A stretch of 64,000 nucleotides of DNA from JAIXWP01 sp046309775 (lineage in GTDB: Bacteria; Bacteroidota; Bacteroidia; Flavobacteriales_D; Sanyastnellaceae), in NCBI GenBank assembly GCA_046309775.1, contig JBKCOM010000040.1:1-64000 (forward strand). Reading direction: 5' to 3'. The notes under the pieces are model-generated. The model did no database searches, had not been told where the DNA came from, and saw only the letters and a program-made list of their open reading frames with translations. Shown one piece after another: positions 54,856-62,969 of the stretch. The translations under genes and the position numbers were made by a program. Position 1 is the stretch's first letter, and every line of letters begins with the position of its first letter.

Positions 54856-57800
54856 TTATATCCTATAGGTCAAATTGATATTGAATAGGCGACCTGGACG
54901 CAAAGTCTGCCAATCATATTGTTGACCTCTAAATTCGTAGTACTTTTTAATTTCCACATCCATCAAGTTTCTTGCTTGCACCCCTACGGTGAAGTTTTTA
55001 TTGATTGCATAGCTCGCAGTCAAATCGAGCAATCCCACTGGTTGGTCGTAAATGTCTGGTGTGCCACCTTTAGTTACAAGGAAGAGCTTTGGACCTTGAA
55101 GATTATAAGCAATATTAAAATTCCATCCTAAAGAATCAGAGTATGAGAAAAATACATTAGCGATATATGGCGCTTGCCCGAAAAGAGGTCTATATTCCTT
55201 GTGTGAAGGATCAGTAGCACGAATTTGCTTCAATTCATCCTCTACAATTGTTGTTCTACTAACAATGTAGCTGAAATTGGCACCAGCAAACACTTTTCCT
55301 TCATGTCTTTTCATTTCAAAGACGGTCTTTTTCGCTTCAAACTCAACGCCGTATACAACAGATCTTTCAACGTTTTCCCAAGTCAACTCGATGTTCGGCG
55401 CGTTTGGATTAGTCACCAACTCAATTGGATTTGTAAAATCCTTATAGAATACTCCCACAGAATAAATTTCACCTGGTGATGGGAAATGTTCGAATCGTAA
55501 GTCATAGTTGTCAATCTCAACAATCGTCAATTCTGGGTTACCCGTTAACTGTGTTTGTGTTTCAAAATCAAACGTTGAAAATGGAGCCTTCTCAAGGAAG
55601 CTTGGTCGAGCAATGGTGCGATTGAAACCTGCGCGAATATTTGATATTCTGCCTTCGTTGTTTGAAACCTGCCAATTGAAGTTTGCGGAAGGAAGAATGT
55701 TTAATTTATTTAGTTCACCAATAAATTCTTTTCTCAACTGTTCATTCAACGTTGGGTCTTCGAGTTTTCTACTTTCCAACAACATATTGGTTTGTTCAGC
55801 GCGAAAACCAGCAACAAGGCGCATTCTGCGATTAAAATTATAATCGCCCATTAGATATCCAGCCACTATTTGCTGTGAAGCAGAATAGCTGTTTTGCAGT
55901 TCTGTATCCTCTCTTAAATACAAATAACCTGTGTTTCCGCCTGGAGCAACTGTGAAGTTGACATCCGAAAAGTAGTTGTCTGGATTTCCATCGTATGGAA
56001 GTCCATCAGCAATAAAGCTATAACGCTGTTCAGCCAAATCACGTGTGGCAGCGCTGCGTGCCACTCCGAACATCACTTTATTTTCCAGTTCGCTACCTGT
56101 AGCAATTGGAAGTTCGAAGTCGACACGAGTATCGAGAAGATCTTCATCCATCTGACGATAGTAGCGAGTTGGAGCTGGATACAAGTTCGTGGCCACTGTG
56201 TATTGTGTGCGGGGTGGTGTTTGCTGTTGTGAAAAACCAGGATAGTACTCCTCTATGTTTTCACCATCCGCAATTAGTGCGAGCACATTATTCGTGATAT
56301 TATTTCCATTCGCATCGATATAAATTGTCTGTGGACCTACCTCTTCGAATGAATTGAAGAATACGCGTAAGTCAGGAGTATCTTGCTTTCCGAACGTATA
56401 GGAGCCAATCCAAGACATGCGTAGCTTTTTCAAATCCATAAAGATGTGTTCACCTTTTAATTGAGCGATATTGATTGCGCGTTCGTTGTAGTTGACAGTG
56501 CGCTGTTCCTGACCAAGACCTACTTGGTCGCTTGGATTAATACCAATTTGATAGCGTGCAGAGTTTTGACCGATCTGCGTACGCATCAATACCAAACCAA
56601 TTTTATTGCTATCATTGAGCTTGAGCGAAGTATTTCCCAAGAAGCTCAAGAGGTTTGTTTCGTCACCACGAGTATCCGTAAACAATTGGTCTGTATTAAG
56701 GCTTGTCACATCATTTGCATTACCGGTAAGTTTGTAACGTCCAGTAACCCCTTGCTCGTAGTATTCAAATCTTCTCGAATAAGTAACACCTAAGTTATAA
56801 CCGAAAACTTTGCTACCAATTTTTCCTTGATTACCAAAGCTAAGGTTGTGGCTCATATTGAGCGGTGAACGCTCACGAATGGGGTTCCATGTATTTCTAA
56901 ATGATTTGCCCATGTTGCTCAAGCCTTCATTTTTAATCACTCGGTCTTGAGCAAGCAGAGTATTTACTTGAGACAAGCTCGTAATTCCATCATTTGGATT
57001 ATTATTGATGATTTGGTTGATGGACATTTGACCTGGCTGCGTTCCAATTTGATTAGCTGATGTAATCCCCATAGCTGCCAAATCTTCTGCATATCCGCCG
57101 GTTACGAGAGCATCATAGAAGTTTGAGAAGTTAATCTGCGGAACTTTTTCAACGTCCGTTACGAGACTAGAAACCTCTCTATATCCGTTGTCAAAACCAG
57201 CCCAATCTGAGGATCCGCGACCGCTGGTCATGAATTGATCATTCAAATTCACATTTGGGTTGTAGCCAACGCTAACAGAATATTGTAAATTGAATTTTTC
57301 AGGAAAATCCTTTGTGCGAACATCGATAAGACCACCAGTAAAAGATCCAGGAAGATTAGGCGCAAACGTTTTGCTGATCATAAGATTATCGAGAGCATTC
57401 GAGGGAAAAACGTCCATTTGAATGGAATTTTTCCTTGCATCCAAACTCGGGATCACTGCACCATTGAGGAGTATTTGACTGTAACGGTCTGAAAGCCCTC
57501 TTACAAAAACGTAATTTCCAACCAAAGAAACCCCCACTACTCTCTTCACTGCTGAGGAAGCATCGCTATCTCCTAATTTTCTCATTTGATCACTGGTTGT
57601 TCCGTCCAAAACCGTGGCAGACTTTGCCTGCATTGCTGTGAGGTAGGTATTGGCGGCTGTATTTGCCTTAGCTACAATTTCAATTGTTTTCAACCCAAAT
57701 CCTACGGGAGATAAAATATGATTGTACACCGTTACTTGATTTGGCTTGATATCAACTTCAATAGTATCTGTTTGATAGGAGGTCATTCTAAAAACAAATT

Positions 57801-58008
57801 TCTGCTTGCCCGCCTCTAGCTTTTCGATTGAATAGTTTCCATCTAGGTCTGAAGTAGCTCCTTTGAGCGGATTTGACTCTAAAGTCACGATTACTCCATA
57901 CATCAACTCTCCTGTTTCAACATCTGAAATCTGACCTCTCAATGCACTTTGGGAGTATGCATAAGTACATGACAATAATAGAATCAAACAGGTAAAATAG
58001 TGGCGCAT
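54856..58008 (-). CDS. TonB-dependent outer membrane receptor with carboxypeptidase-like N-domain
   Basis: The 1050-residue receptor has a signal peptide (MRHYFTCLILLLSCTYAYSQ) and a CarboxypepD-regulatory-like domain (LRGQISDVETGELMYGVIVTLES, about 22-105). The plug domain (about 115-240, VLDGTTSDQMRKLGDSDASSAVKR-like) is followed by a 22-strand barrel ending in an aromatic (RLFNINLTYRI). The substrate is unknown. It is downstream of the tandem-repeat T9SS gene on the same strand, with its own probable regulatory repeats. Confidence 0.93.
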   Translation of the reverse strand: MRHYFTCLILLLSCTYAYSQSALRGQISDVETGELMYGVIVTLESNPLKGATSDLDGNYSIEKLEAGKQKFVFRMTSYQTDTIEVDIKPNQVTVYNHILSPVGFGLKTIEIVAKANTAANTYLTAMQAKSATVLDGTTSDQMRKLGDSDASSAVKRVVGVSLVGNYVFVRGLSDRYSQILLNGAVIPSLDARKNSIQMDVFPSNALDNLMISKTFAPNLPGSFTGGLIDVRTKDFPEKFNLQYSVSVGYNPNVNLNDQFMTSGRGSSDWAGFDNGYREVSSLVTDVEKVPQINFSNFYDALVTGGYAEDLAAMGITSANQIGTQPGQMSINQIINNNPNDGITSLSQVNTLLAQDRVIKNEGLSNMGKSFRNTWNPIRERSPLNMSHNLSFGNQGKIGSKVFGYNLGVTYSRRFEYYEQGVTGRYKLTGNANDVTSLNTDQLFTDTRGDETNLLSFLGNTSLKLNDSNKIGLVLMRTQIGQNSARYQIGINPSDQVGLGQEQRTVNYNERAINIAQLKGEHIFMDLKKLRMSWIGSYTFGKQDTPDLRVFFNSFEEVGPQTIYIDANGNNITNNVLALIADGENIEEYYPGFSQQQTPPRTQYTVATNLYPAPTRYYRQMDEDLLDTRVDFELPIATGSELENKVMFGVARSAATRDLAEQRYSFIADGLPYDGNPDNYFSDVNFTVAPGGNTGYLYLREDTELQNSYSASQQIVAGYLMGDYNFNRRMRLVAGFRAEQTNMLLESRKLEDPTLNEQLRKEFIGELNKLNILPSANFNWQVSNNEGRISNIRAGFNRTIARPSFLEKAPFSTFDFETQTQLTGNPELTIVEIDNYDLRFEHFPSPGEIYSVGVFYKDFTNPIELVTNPNAPNIELTWENVERSVVYGVEFEAKKTVFEMKRHEGKVFAGANFSYIVSRTTIVEDELKQIRATDPSHKEYRPLFGQAPYIANVFFSYSDSLGWNFNIAYNLQGPKLFLVTKGGTPDIYDQPVGLLDLTASYAINKNFTVGVQARNLMDVEIKKYYEFRGQQYDWQTLRPGRLFNINLTYRI

Positions 58009-58048
58009 TTTATTTGCTTTAAATTGAGTGCAAAACTCGAAGCCTAAT

Positions 58049-58064
58049 GTTAGGTTAGCGTTAA
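58049..58064 (-). promoter_or_regulatory. 11-bp-spaced TTAAC repeats upstream of the TonB receptor
   Basis: The minus strand reads TTAACGCTAACCTAAC: a TTAAC and a CTAAC at exactly 11-bp period, with a further CTAAC between. A GAGTTTTG (58031-58038) downstream could serve as the -7 box, placing the repeats over the -33 position, as in activator-dependent (PhoB-type) promoters. Confidence 0.4.
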
Positions 58065-58086
58065 TTCAGTTTTATGATAAAAAAAA

Positions 58087-58113
58087 GAATAGGCACCCTA
58101 TGGGTGCCTATTC
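58087..58113 (-). terminator. terminator after the tandem-repeat T9SS gene
   Basis: GAATAGGCACCC / GGGTGCCTATTC, a perfect 12-bp stem with loop TAT and A/T tracts, lies just past the stop of the upstream gene and before the TonB receptor promoter. Confidence 0.88.
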
Positions 58114-58134
58114 ATGATTTTTAAACCTAATATT

Positions 58135-61100
58135 TTAGTGTTTTACCACAACTTTTCCAGTTGTGATTGCGCTTCCATTTACAACACGAACAGTGTAAAA
58201 TCCGTCTGCAAGTTCAGACAAATTCAACTCGATTCTGCTGCTAGCCGCTTGGCTTACAGAAGTTTGGTCGTACACCAACATTCCAGTAATCGAATAAATT
58301 TCAATACGCGCGTTATTCAATGTTTCTATAGTGTTAAATGCTACCATGCCATTTGTTGGGTTAGGCATGAAGCGAATCGCCTCTTTGGCAACCACCTCAA
58401 GTTCTTCAACGCTAATCTCAACACAGGCAATATGTCCATTTGTTGCAAGGTAAGACCAGTTGTCTAACCAAGTATTTCCTGTACAAGCAGCATCATTTGC
58501 AAATGCACCTTTGTAAGTAGTTGGGATAAACCAGCTGTCTTCCAAATTTGAAGAAGCTACTGTATTGTTCAAAGGAGCTGGAGAAATTTGAGGAACATCA
58601 CCAGAGAAATCGTAGGCAACACCTGGATTTCCTGTTTCATTTCCATTTGCCGCAAAAGAATCTGCGAAAGCAGCAGCGGTAGCTGTCAAAGCAGCTGTAG
58701 AGTCAGCAGCCGACGCCCATCCTGTTCCCATTGTGATCGTAAACAATTGGCTTGCTGTAGCAGCGCTACCTTCAACACGTACGTTGTAGAAACAGTTGCC
58801 AGCCAAAGCCAATTCACCGGATTCAAAACGTGCATAGCTATCTTCTCCTGATGCGAGATTTTCGATATCCACACCACGGCCCCAATTGTAGAAAATTGAG
58901 TTGTGGTATTGTCCACCTGCATTATCACGGAAAGTTAGAGCTCTGTTGTTTGCTGCAATTCCTTGCCCCATGTAGGTTGCGTTAGCAATCACTGGTGTAG
59001 CGTATGGTGTTCCGTCTTCTGGTTCAGTTCCACCATCGTGTTCACCACCACGGTCACCTGTTTCTGCAGCAGTATTTACATCTTGAATAGTAAACCAGAA
59101 TTGGCCCTTACCTCTCCATCCTTCGTCGTAGTCGAATGAATCGTCTCCACAATATGCAGTCACGCAGTGACGAGCATTTACAGTACCACCAAAGAATTCA
59201 ATTCCATCATCTGCGTTAGATACAACTTCAACGAAATCCACAATGGTACCGCTTCCTACTCCACCAAGAGTAAGACCGTTGATTTCATTTCCCGCACCAA
59301 TATCAGTTCCACCGTGACGGATAGAAATATATTTCAAAATACCTGAATTATCTTCATCATTATCACCACCGTAGATACCTCTTGGCTCTGTTTCGGGAAT
59401 ACCTTCAATTTGTGTTTCGCCGGGTGTTGAGTTGAGGCCAGCGTTACCCAAAATCAATACACCACCCCACTGTCCAGCAGTAGTGTAAGGCACAGAACCA
59501 TCCAATGGGTCACCTTCAAAAGTGAAGATGATAGGACGGTTAGCGTTACCCTCAGCATAGATTTTACCGCCGCGAGCTACAATAAGTGCAGATGCTTCAG
59601 CGCCAGTACCTGGCTGACCTTTAATCACAGTGCCTGGTTCGATAGTCAAACATTGGCCTTCGTTAACGAATACGAAACCGTCGAGAATGTAAGTGTTACA
59701 AGCTCTCCAAGTTGTAGTACCAACTCCACTGCCACTGTCAGAAACAATGATTGTTTGACCACAAGCATAGGTTGGTGTCATAAATCCATAGTCGCTGATT
59801 GCAGACCAGTTGTTCAACCAGTTGTCAGCACCAGGATCAAAAGCTCCTTTGTAAGTTGCAGCTGTGAACCATGCATCATTTGAAGGTGTAGCACCACTAT
59901 AATTCACGTTTGGTACAGGATTCAATCCACCTGCTTCAGTAAAGTTATATTCGATACCAGTTTCAGCCGCCATGTTTCCGTTAGCTGCAAATGAAGCAGC
60001 AAATGAAGCAGCAGATTCGTTCAAAGCAGCAGTAGAATCCGCTGGGCTAGCCCAACCAGTTCCCATTGTAATTCTGAAAATTTGAGCGCCTGTTGCTGTT
60101 TGACCAGCGCAAAGATCGCCGTCTACAACTACATCTTGGAATACGTTGCCACTCATCACGAAGTCGCCTTCTAGGAAACGGTTGTAAGAGTCTTGACCGG
60201 AAGCGAGATTTTCAACATCTACACCTCTCGCCCAATTTGCGAAAATACCGTTGTAGTATTTACCACCAGCGTTATCACGAATAGTAAGAGCTCTGTTATT
60301 AGCAGCGATACCTTGACCTATGTATGTTGCATTGTAAATTGTTGGAATAGCATATGGAGTTCCGTCTTCTGGTTCTGTACCACCATCATGCTCACCACCA
60401 CGGTCACCTGTTGCTAGATCTGATGGATCCTGAACAGTGAACCAGAATTGGCCCTTTCCTCTCCAACCTTCATCATAGTCGAAAGAATCGTCACCGCAGA
60501 AAGAAGCGCTAGCCCACTTTACATTGACAGTGCCTCCAAAGAATTCGAATCCATCATCTGCGGTAGAAAATACTTCTACGTGTTCCACGATAGTGCTGCT
60601 ACCAACGCCACCGAATGTGATACCATTAATTTCGTTACCGGCACCGATATCAGTACCTCCGTGACGAACAGAAACATAACGAAGAATACCAGAATCGTCC
60701 GCGTCATTATTTCCGCCATAGATACCTCTTGGTTCTGTTTCGGGGATACCTTCGATTTGAGTTTCGCCAGGTGTTGAGTTCAAACCAGCGTTACCCAAAA
60801 TGATAAGACCGCCCCACTGGCCCACGGTGTTGTAAGGTGTTGATCCATCGAGTGGGTCACCTTCAAAAGTCATGATGATTGGAGCCGAAGCAGTACCGTT
60901 TGCAACGATGCGACCACCTCTCGCTACAATTAGAGCAGAAGCTTCAGCACCTGTACCAGGCATACCTTTGATTACAGTACCCGCTTCGATAGTGAGTGTT
61001 TGCCCTGAATTAACAAATACGAAACCATCAAGGATATAAACGTTGTCGCTTGTCCATGTGATTGTTCCCGTACCTGTTCCATTGTCTGTTACCGTGATGT

Positions 61101-61170
61101 CAGCAGCCATTGCAGAGGTGCTGATACCTGCTAACATCAATGCGAAAATGTTACGTAGGATTTTTTTCAT
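58135..61170 (-). CDS. secreted protein with two tandem beta-helix-like halves and T9SS domain
   Basis: The 1011-residue protein has a signal peptide (MKKILRNIFALMLAGISTSAMA). Two homologous halves of about 449 residues follow, each with the ordered segments TYILDGFVFVN-like, TIEAGTVIKG(M/Q)PGTGAEAS, GQWGG(L/V)(I/L)ILGNAGLNS, IEGIPETEPRGIYGG, RHGGTDIGAGNEING, GDDSFDYDEGWRGKGQFWF, GDRGGEHDGGTEPEDG and GQGIAANNRAL. The C-terminal T9SS domain is FMPNPTNGMVAFNTIET...DGFYTVRVVNGSAITTGK. It is often found with TonB receptors in Bacteroidota; function unproven. Confidence 0.9.
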   Translation of the reverse strand: MKKILRNIFALMLAGISTSAMAADITVTDNGTGTGTITWTSDNVYILDGFVFVNSGQTLTIEAGTVIKGMPGTGAEASALIVARGGRIVANGTASAPIIMTFEGDPLDGSTPYNTVGQWGGLIILGNAGLNSTPGETQIEGIPETEPRGIYGGNNDADDSGILRYVSVRHGGTDIGAGNEINGITFGGVGSSTIVEHVEVFSTADDGFEFFGGTVNVKWASASFCGDDSFDYDEGWRGKGQFWFTVQDPSDLATGDRGGEHDGGTEPEDGTPYAIPTIYNATYIGQGIAANNRALTIRDNAGGKYYNGIFANWARGVDVENLASGQDSYNRFLEGDFVMSGNVFQDVVVDGDLCAGQTATGAQIFRITMGTGWASPADSTAALNESAASFAASFAANGNMAAETGIEYNFTEAGGLNPVPNVNYSGATPSNDAWFTAATYKGAFDPGADNWLNNWSAISDYGFMTPTYACGQTIIVSDSGSGVGTTTWRACNTYILDGFVFVNEGQCLTIEPGTVIKGQPGTGAEASALIVARGGKIYAEGNANRPIIFTFEGDPLDGSVPYTTAGQWGGVLILGNAGLNSTPGETQIEGIPETEPRGIYGGDNDEDNSGILKYISIRHGGTDIGAGNEINGLTLGGVGSGTIVDFVEVVSNADDGIEFFGGTVNARHCVTAYCGDDSFDYDEGWRGKGQFWFTIQDVNTAAETGDRGGEHDGGTEPEDGTPYATPVIANATYMGQGIAANNRALTFRDNAGGQYHNSIFYNWGRGVDIENLASGEDSYARFESGELALAGNCFYNVRVEGSAATASQLFTITMGTGWASAADSTAALTATAAAFADSFAANGNETGNPGVAYDFSGDVPQISPAPLNNTVASSNLEDSWFIPTTYKGAFANDAACTGNTWLDNWSYLATNGHIACVEISVEELEVVAKEAIRFMPNPTNGMVAFNTIETLNNARIEIYSITGMLVYDQTSVSQAASSRIELNLSELADGFYTVRVVNGSAITTGKVVVKH
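58450..61100 (-). repeat. tandem duplication inside the T9SS gene (1347-base offset)
   Basis: The two halves align at a constant offset of about 1347 bases, for example 59374 and 60721 around the PRGIYGG codons. Amino acid identity in the core is very high. Confidence 0.85.
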
Positions 61171-61266
61171 GTTAAATGATTTACTGGTTAATTAATTTCG
61201 GTGCGAAGAAAAAGCCTTGTGACTAGAGAATTATTAGCAGAAGGTTATACTTACATTAGAATGCGA

Positions 61267-61282
61267 TTAACGCAATGTTAAG
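61267..61282 (-). promoter_or_regulatory. 11-bp-spaced TTAAC repeats upstream of the T9SS gene
   Basis: On the minus strand CTTAACATTGCGTTAAT places TTAAC and TTAAT at an 11-bp period. The site overlaps the ArsR stop codon and lies about 97 bases upstream of the T9SS start. It resembles the repeats before the TonB receptor gene. Confidence 0.35.
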
Positions 61283-61604
61283 AGCGCAACTGTTTTTCTT
61301 GCTCGGCTTCAACGGACTCGATAAACTCCGCAAAAAGAGTTTTAAAACGTTGGAATTTCTCTTCGTCGATCCAATACTTGGATTTTGTTCCGAAAATTCG
61401 ACCATTAATAAGACCCGCTCTTTTAAGTTCTCTCAGATGTTGAATAACCGTAGATTTTGAAAGCGGAGGCACGTCAATGACCTCACCTTCCACTTCCTTT
61501 TTTTGCTTAGCGATAGCAAGCAATACGGCTACTCGGGCAGGGTGCCCGATAGCTCTAGTGAAGTGAGCAAGCTCTTGCTCGAGATGTCCAAAATTTTCTG
61601 ACAA
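61278..61604 (-). CDS. ArsR-family winged-helix regulator
   Basis: The 108-residue DNA-binding protein has the ArsR fold: AIGHPARVAVLLAIAKQ, SKSTVIQHLRELKRAGLINGR (recognition helix) and a wing (KSKYWIDEEKF). The metal-sensing ELCVCDL motif is absent, so it is probably not an arsenic or metal sensor. It lies upstream of the T9SS and TonB genes on the same strand. Confidence 0.88.
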   Translation of the reverse strand: MSENFGHLEQELAHFTRAIGHPARVAVLLAIAKQKKEVEGEVIDVPPLSKSTVIQHLRELKRAGLINGRIFGTKSKYWIDEEKFQRFKTLFAEFIESVEAEQEKQLRS

Positions 61605-61648
61605 AATGGTTTTGGTTATTTTCGACGGCGCAAATCAACCATTGTTGT

Positions 61649-61665
61649 GTTCAGTTAATATGAAC
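61649..61665. promoter_or_regulatory. inverted repeat in the ArsR/DUF2752 divergent region
   Basis: GTTCA-N7-TGAAC, flanked on both sides by AACCATT direct repeats (near 61637 and 61663). A possible autoregulatory operator. Confidence 0.3.
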
Positions 61666-61709
61666 CATTTGTTAAGATTGCATGATAATTTTAAATTTAA
61701 TTTTAGGCT

Positions 61710-62018
61710 ATGGAATTTACTGAATGGCTTAAGGAACATATGATAAGCTGTCCACTCAAATCAGCCACGGGCATTGATTGTCCTGGATGTGGTTTGCAAA
61801 GAGCTGTCATCAAATTGCTCGAAGGAGATCTTGAAGGGAGCATTCAAATGCATCCAGCAGCTATTCCCATGCTTTTTATCATTATCTTTCTAATGATACA
61901 TTTAAAAGTAGACTTTAAACATGGATCTAGAATTTTGACCATTGTCTTTATTTTCTCGACGATTCTTACATTTGCCAACTATATCAGAAAGTGGTTCACA
62001 GGAGAGGTTTTCAATTAA
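61710..62018 (+). CDS. DUF2752 membrane protein
   Basis: The 102-residue protein has the DUF2752 signature GIDCPGCGLQRA and two transmembrane helices after it (AIPMLFIIIFLMIHLKV, ILTIVFIFSTILTFANYI). The Cys pair may bind a metal. Function unknown. Confidence 0.88.
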   Translation: MEFTEWLKEHMISCPLKSATGIDCPGCGLQRAVIKLLEGDLEGSIQMHPAAIPMLFIIIFLMIHLKVDFKHGSRILTIVFIFSTILTFANYIRKWFTGEVFN

Positions 62019-62102
62019 TCACGAAAAATAACCACTGATAGAAATCTTTGAGCCCTAATTAAAAAATTGGTGTACCATTGTCACACTAAACTTCAATCGA
62101 AT

Positions 62103-62456
62103 ATGGAATTAGAACAAAACCCTCAAATCAAATTGCCCAACGCGACTGCTGTATTGGTACTCGGAATCACTTCCATCCCAATGTGCTGTTGTATCAATGT
62201 GGCGAGTCTAGCAATGGCGATTATTGCGATTGTCTTGTACAACAAGGACAAGGCTCTATATCTTGCTAATCCGCAAGCATACACAGCGTCCTCATATTCC
62301 AATCTCAAAGCTGGTAATATCTGTGCGATCATTGGTTTAGTATTGAGCGTTCTTTCGCTTCTCTCTACAGTATGGTTCGTGATGATGTTTGGCTGGGACG
62401 CACTTTGGGATCCTCAAGTGATGCAAGAGGCTATAGAAGAACTTCAAAATCGTTGA
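62103..62456 (+). CDS. CCC-motif membrane protein
   Basis: The 117-residue protein has two transmembrane helices and the CCC motif in SIPMCCCINVAS; the segment YNKDKALYLANPQAYTASSYSNLKAG lies between the helices. This is a Bacteroidota-specific family of unknown function, related to DUF4190. The start is ATG 62103 (MELEQNPQIK). Confidence 0.85.
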   Translation: MELEQNPQIKLPNATAVLVLGITSIPMCCCINVASLAMAIIAIVLYNKDKALYLANPQAYTASSYSNLKAGNICAIIGLVLSVLSLLSTVWFVMMFGWDALWDPQVMQEAIEELQNR

Positions 62457-62460
62457 TAAT

Positions 62461-62486
62461 AAAATCCGCCTTCGGGCGGATTTTTT
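62461..62486. terminator. terminator after the CCC-motif gene
   Basis: AAAATCCGCC-TTCG-GGCGGATTTT with a following T run and a stable TTCG loop. Confidence 0.9.
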
Positions 62487-62500
62487 GTTAATATCGCTGC

Positions 62501-62908
62501 ATGAGTGAACGATTCAAGAAATGGGCCCTAGCGCTCTCTATATCAGCCATATTAGCAGTTTTAGTCAACATAGTTTTATTCAAAATCCTATTGCAGTTTG
62601 ACTATCTCTCTGATAAAATTCAAATCCCTGCTGAAAATGGGGCCAACCAATCAATTGGTTTTAATGAAGTCATTTGGGCAAGCGTTACTCCTATGGTACT
62701 TGGCTCGTTGCTTTATCTCATTTTTTTAAAATTCACCAATAATCCTCGCTGGATCTATTGGACCACCGTGCTACTGATTCTTGTTCTATCATTCATAAAT
62801 CCATTTATGATACCAGGAATCCCCATTGCCTCTGCTATTTCATTAAATATTCTTCATATTTCTCCCGCTGTATTATCAGCCATTGCCATGACTCGATTTG
62901 TGAACTAA
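62501..62908 (+). CDS. four-helix membrane protein (DUF6069-like)
   Basis: The 135-residue protein has four predicted transmembrane helices (ALSISAILAVLVNIVLFKIL, VIWASVTPMVLGSLLYLIFL, WTTVLLILVLSFINPFMI, ISLNILHISPAVLSAIAM). The pattern matches DUF6069-type proteins; function unknown. Confidence 0.7.
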   Translation: MSERFKKWALALSISAILAVLVNIVLFKILLQFDYLSDKIQIPAENGANQSIGFNEVIWASVTPMVLGSLLYLIFLKFTNNPRWIYWTTVLLILVLSFINPFMIPGIPIASAISLNILHISPAVLSAIAMTRFVN

Positions 62909-62938
62909 CAAATCACTATTTGGTTTAGAAAGGTTGTA

Positions 62939-62946
62939 TAAATTTG
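62939..62946 (+). promoter_or_regulatory. -7 box for icmF
   Basis: TAAATTTG matches TAnnTTTG, 23 bases before the icmF ATG. TTTG at 62919-62922 is 16 bases upstream, a little close. Confidence 0.4.
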
Positions 62947-62969
62947 ACCCACTGATTCAATAAATAATC

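Noticed and set aside
61278..61604. Arsenic or metal resistance regulator
   Set aside because: The protein lacks the Cys-containing ELCVCDL metal site and no arsenic or metal transport genes are nearby.
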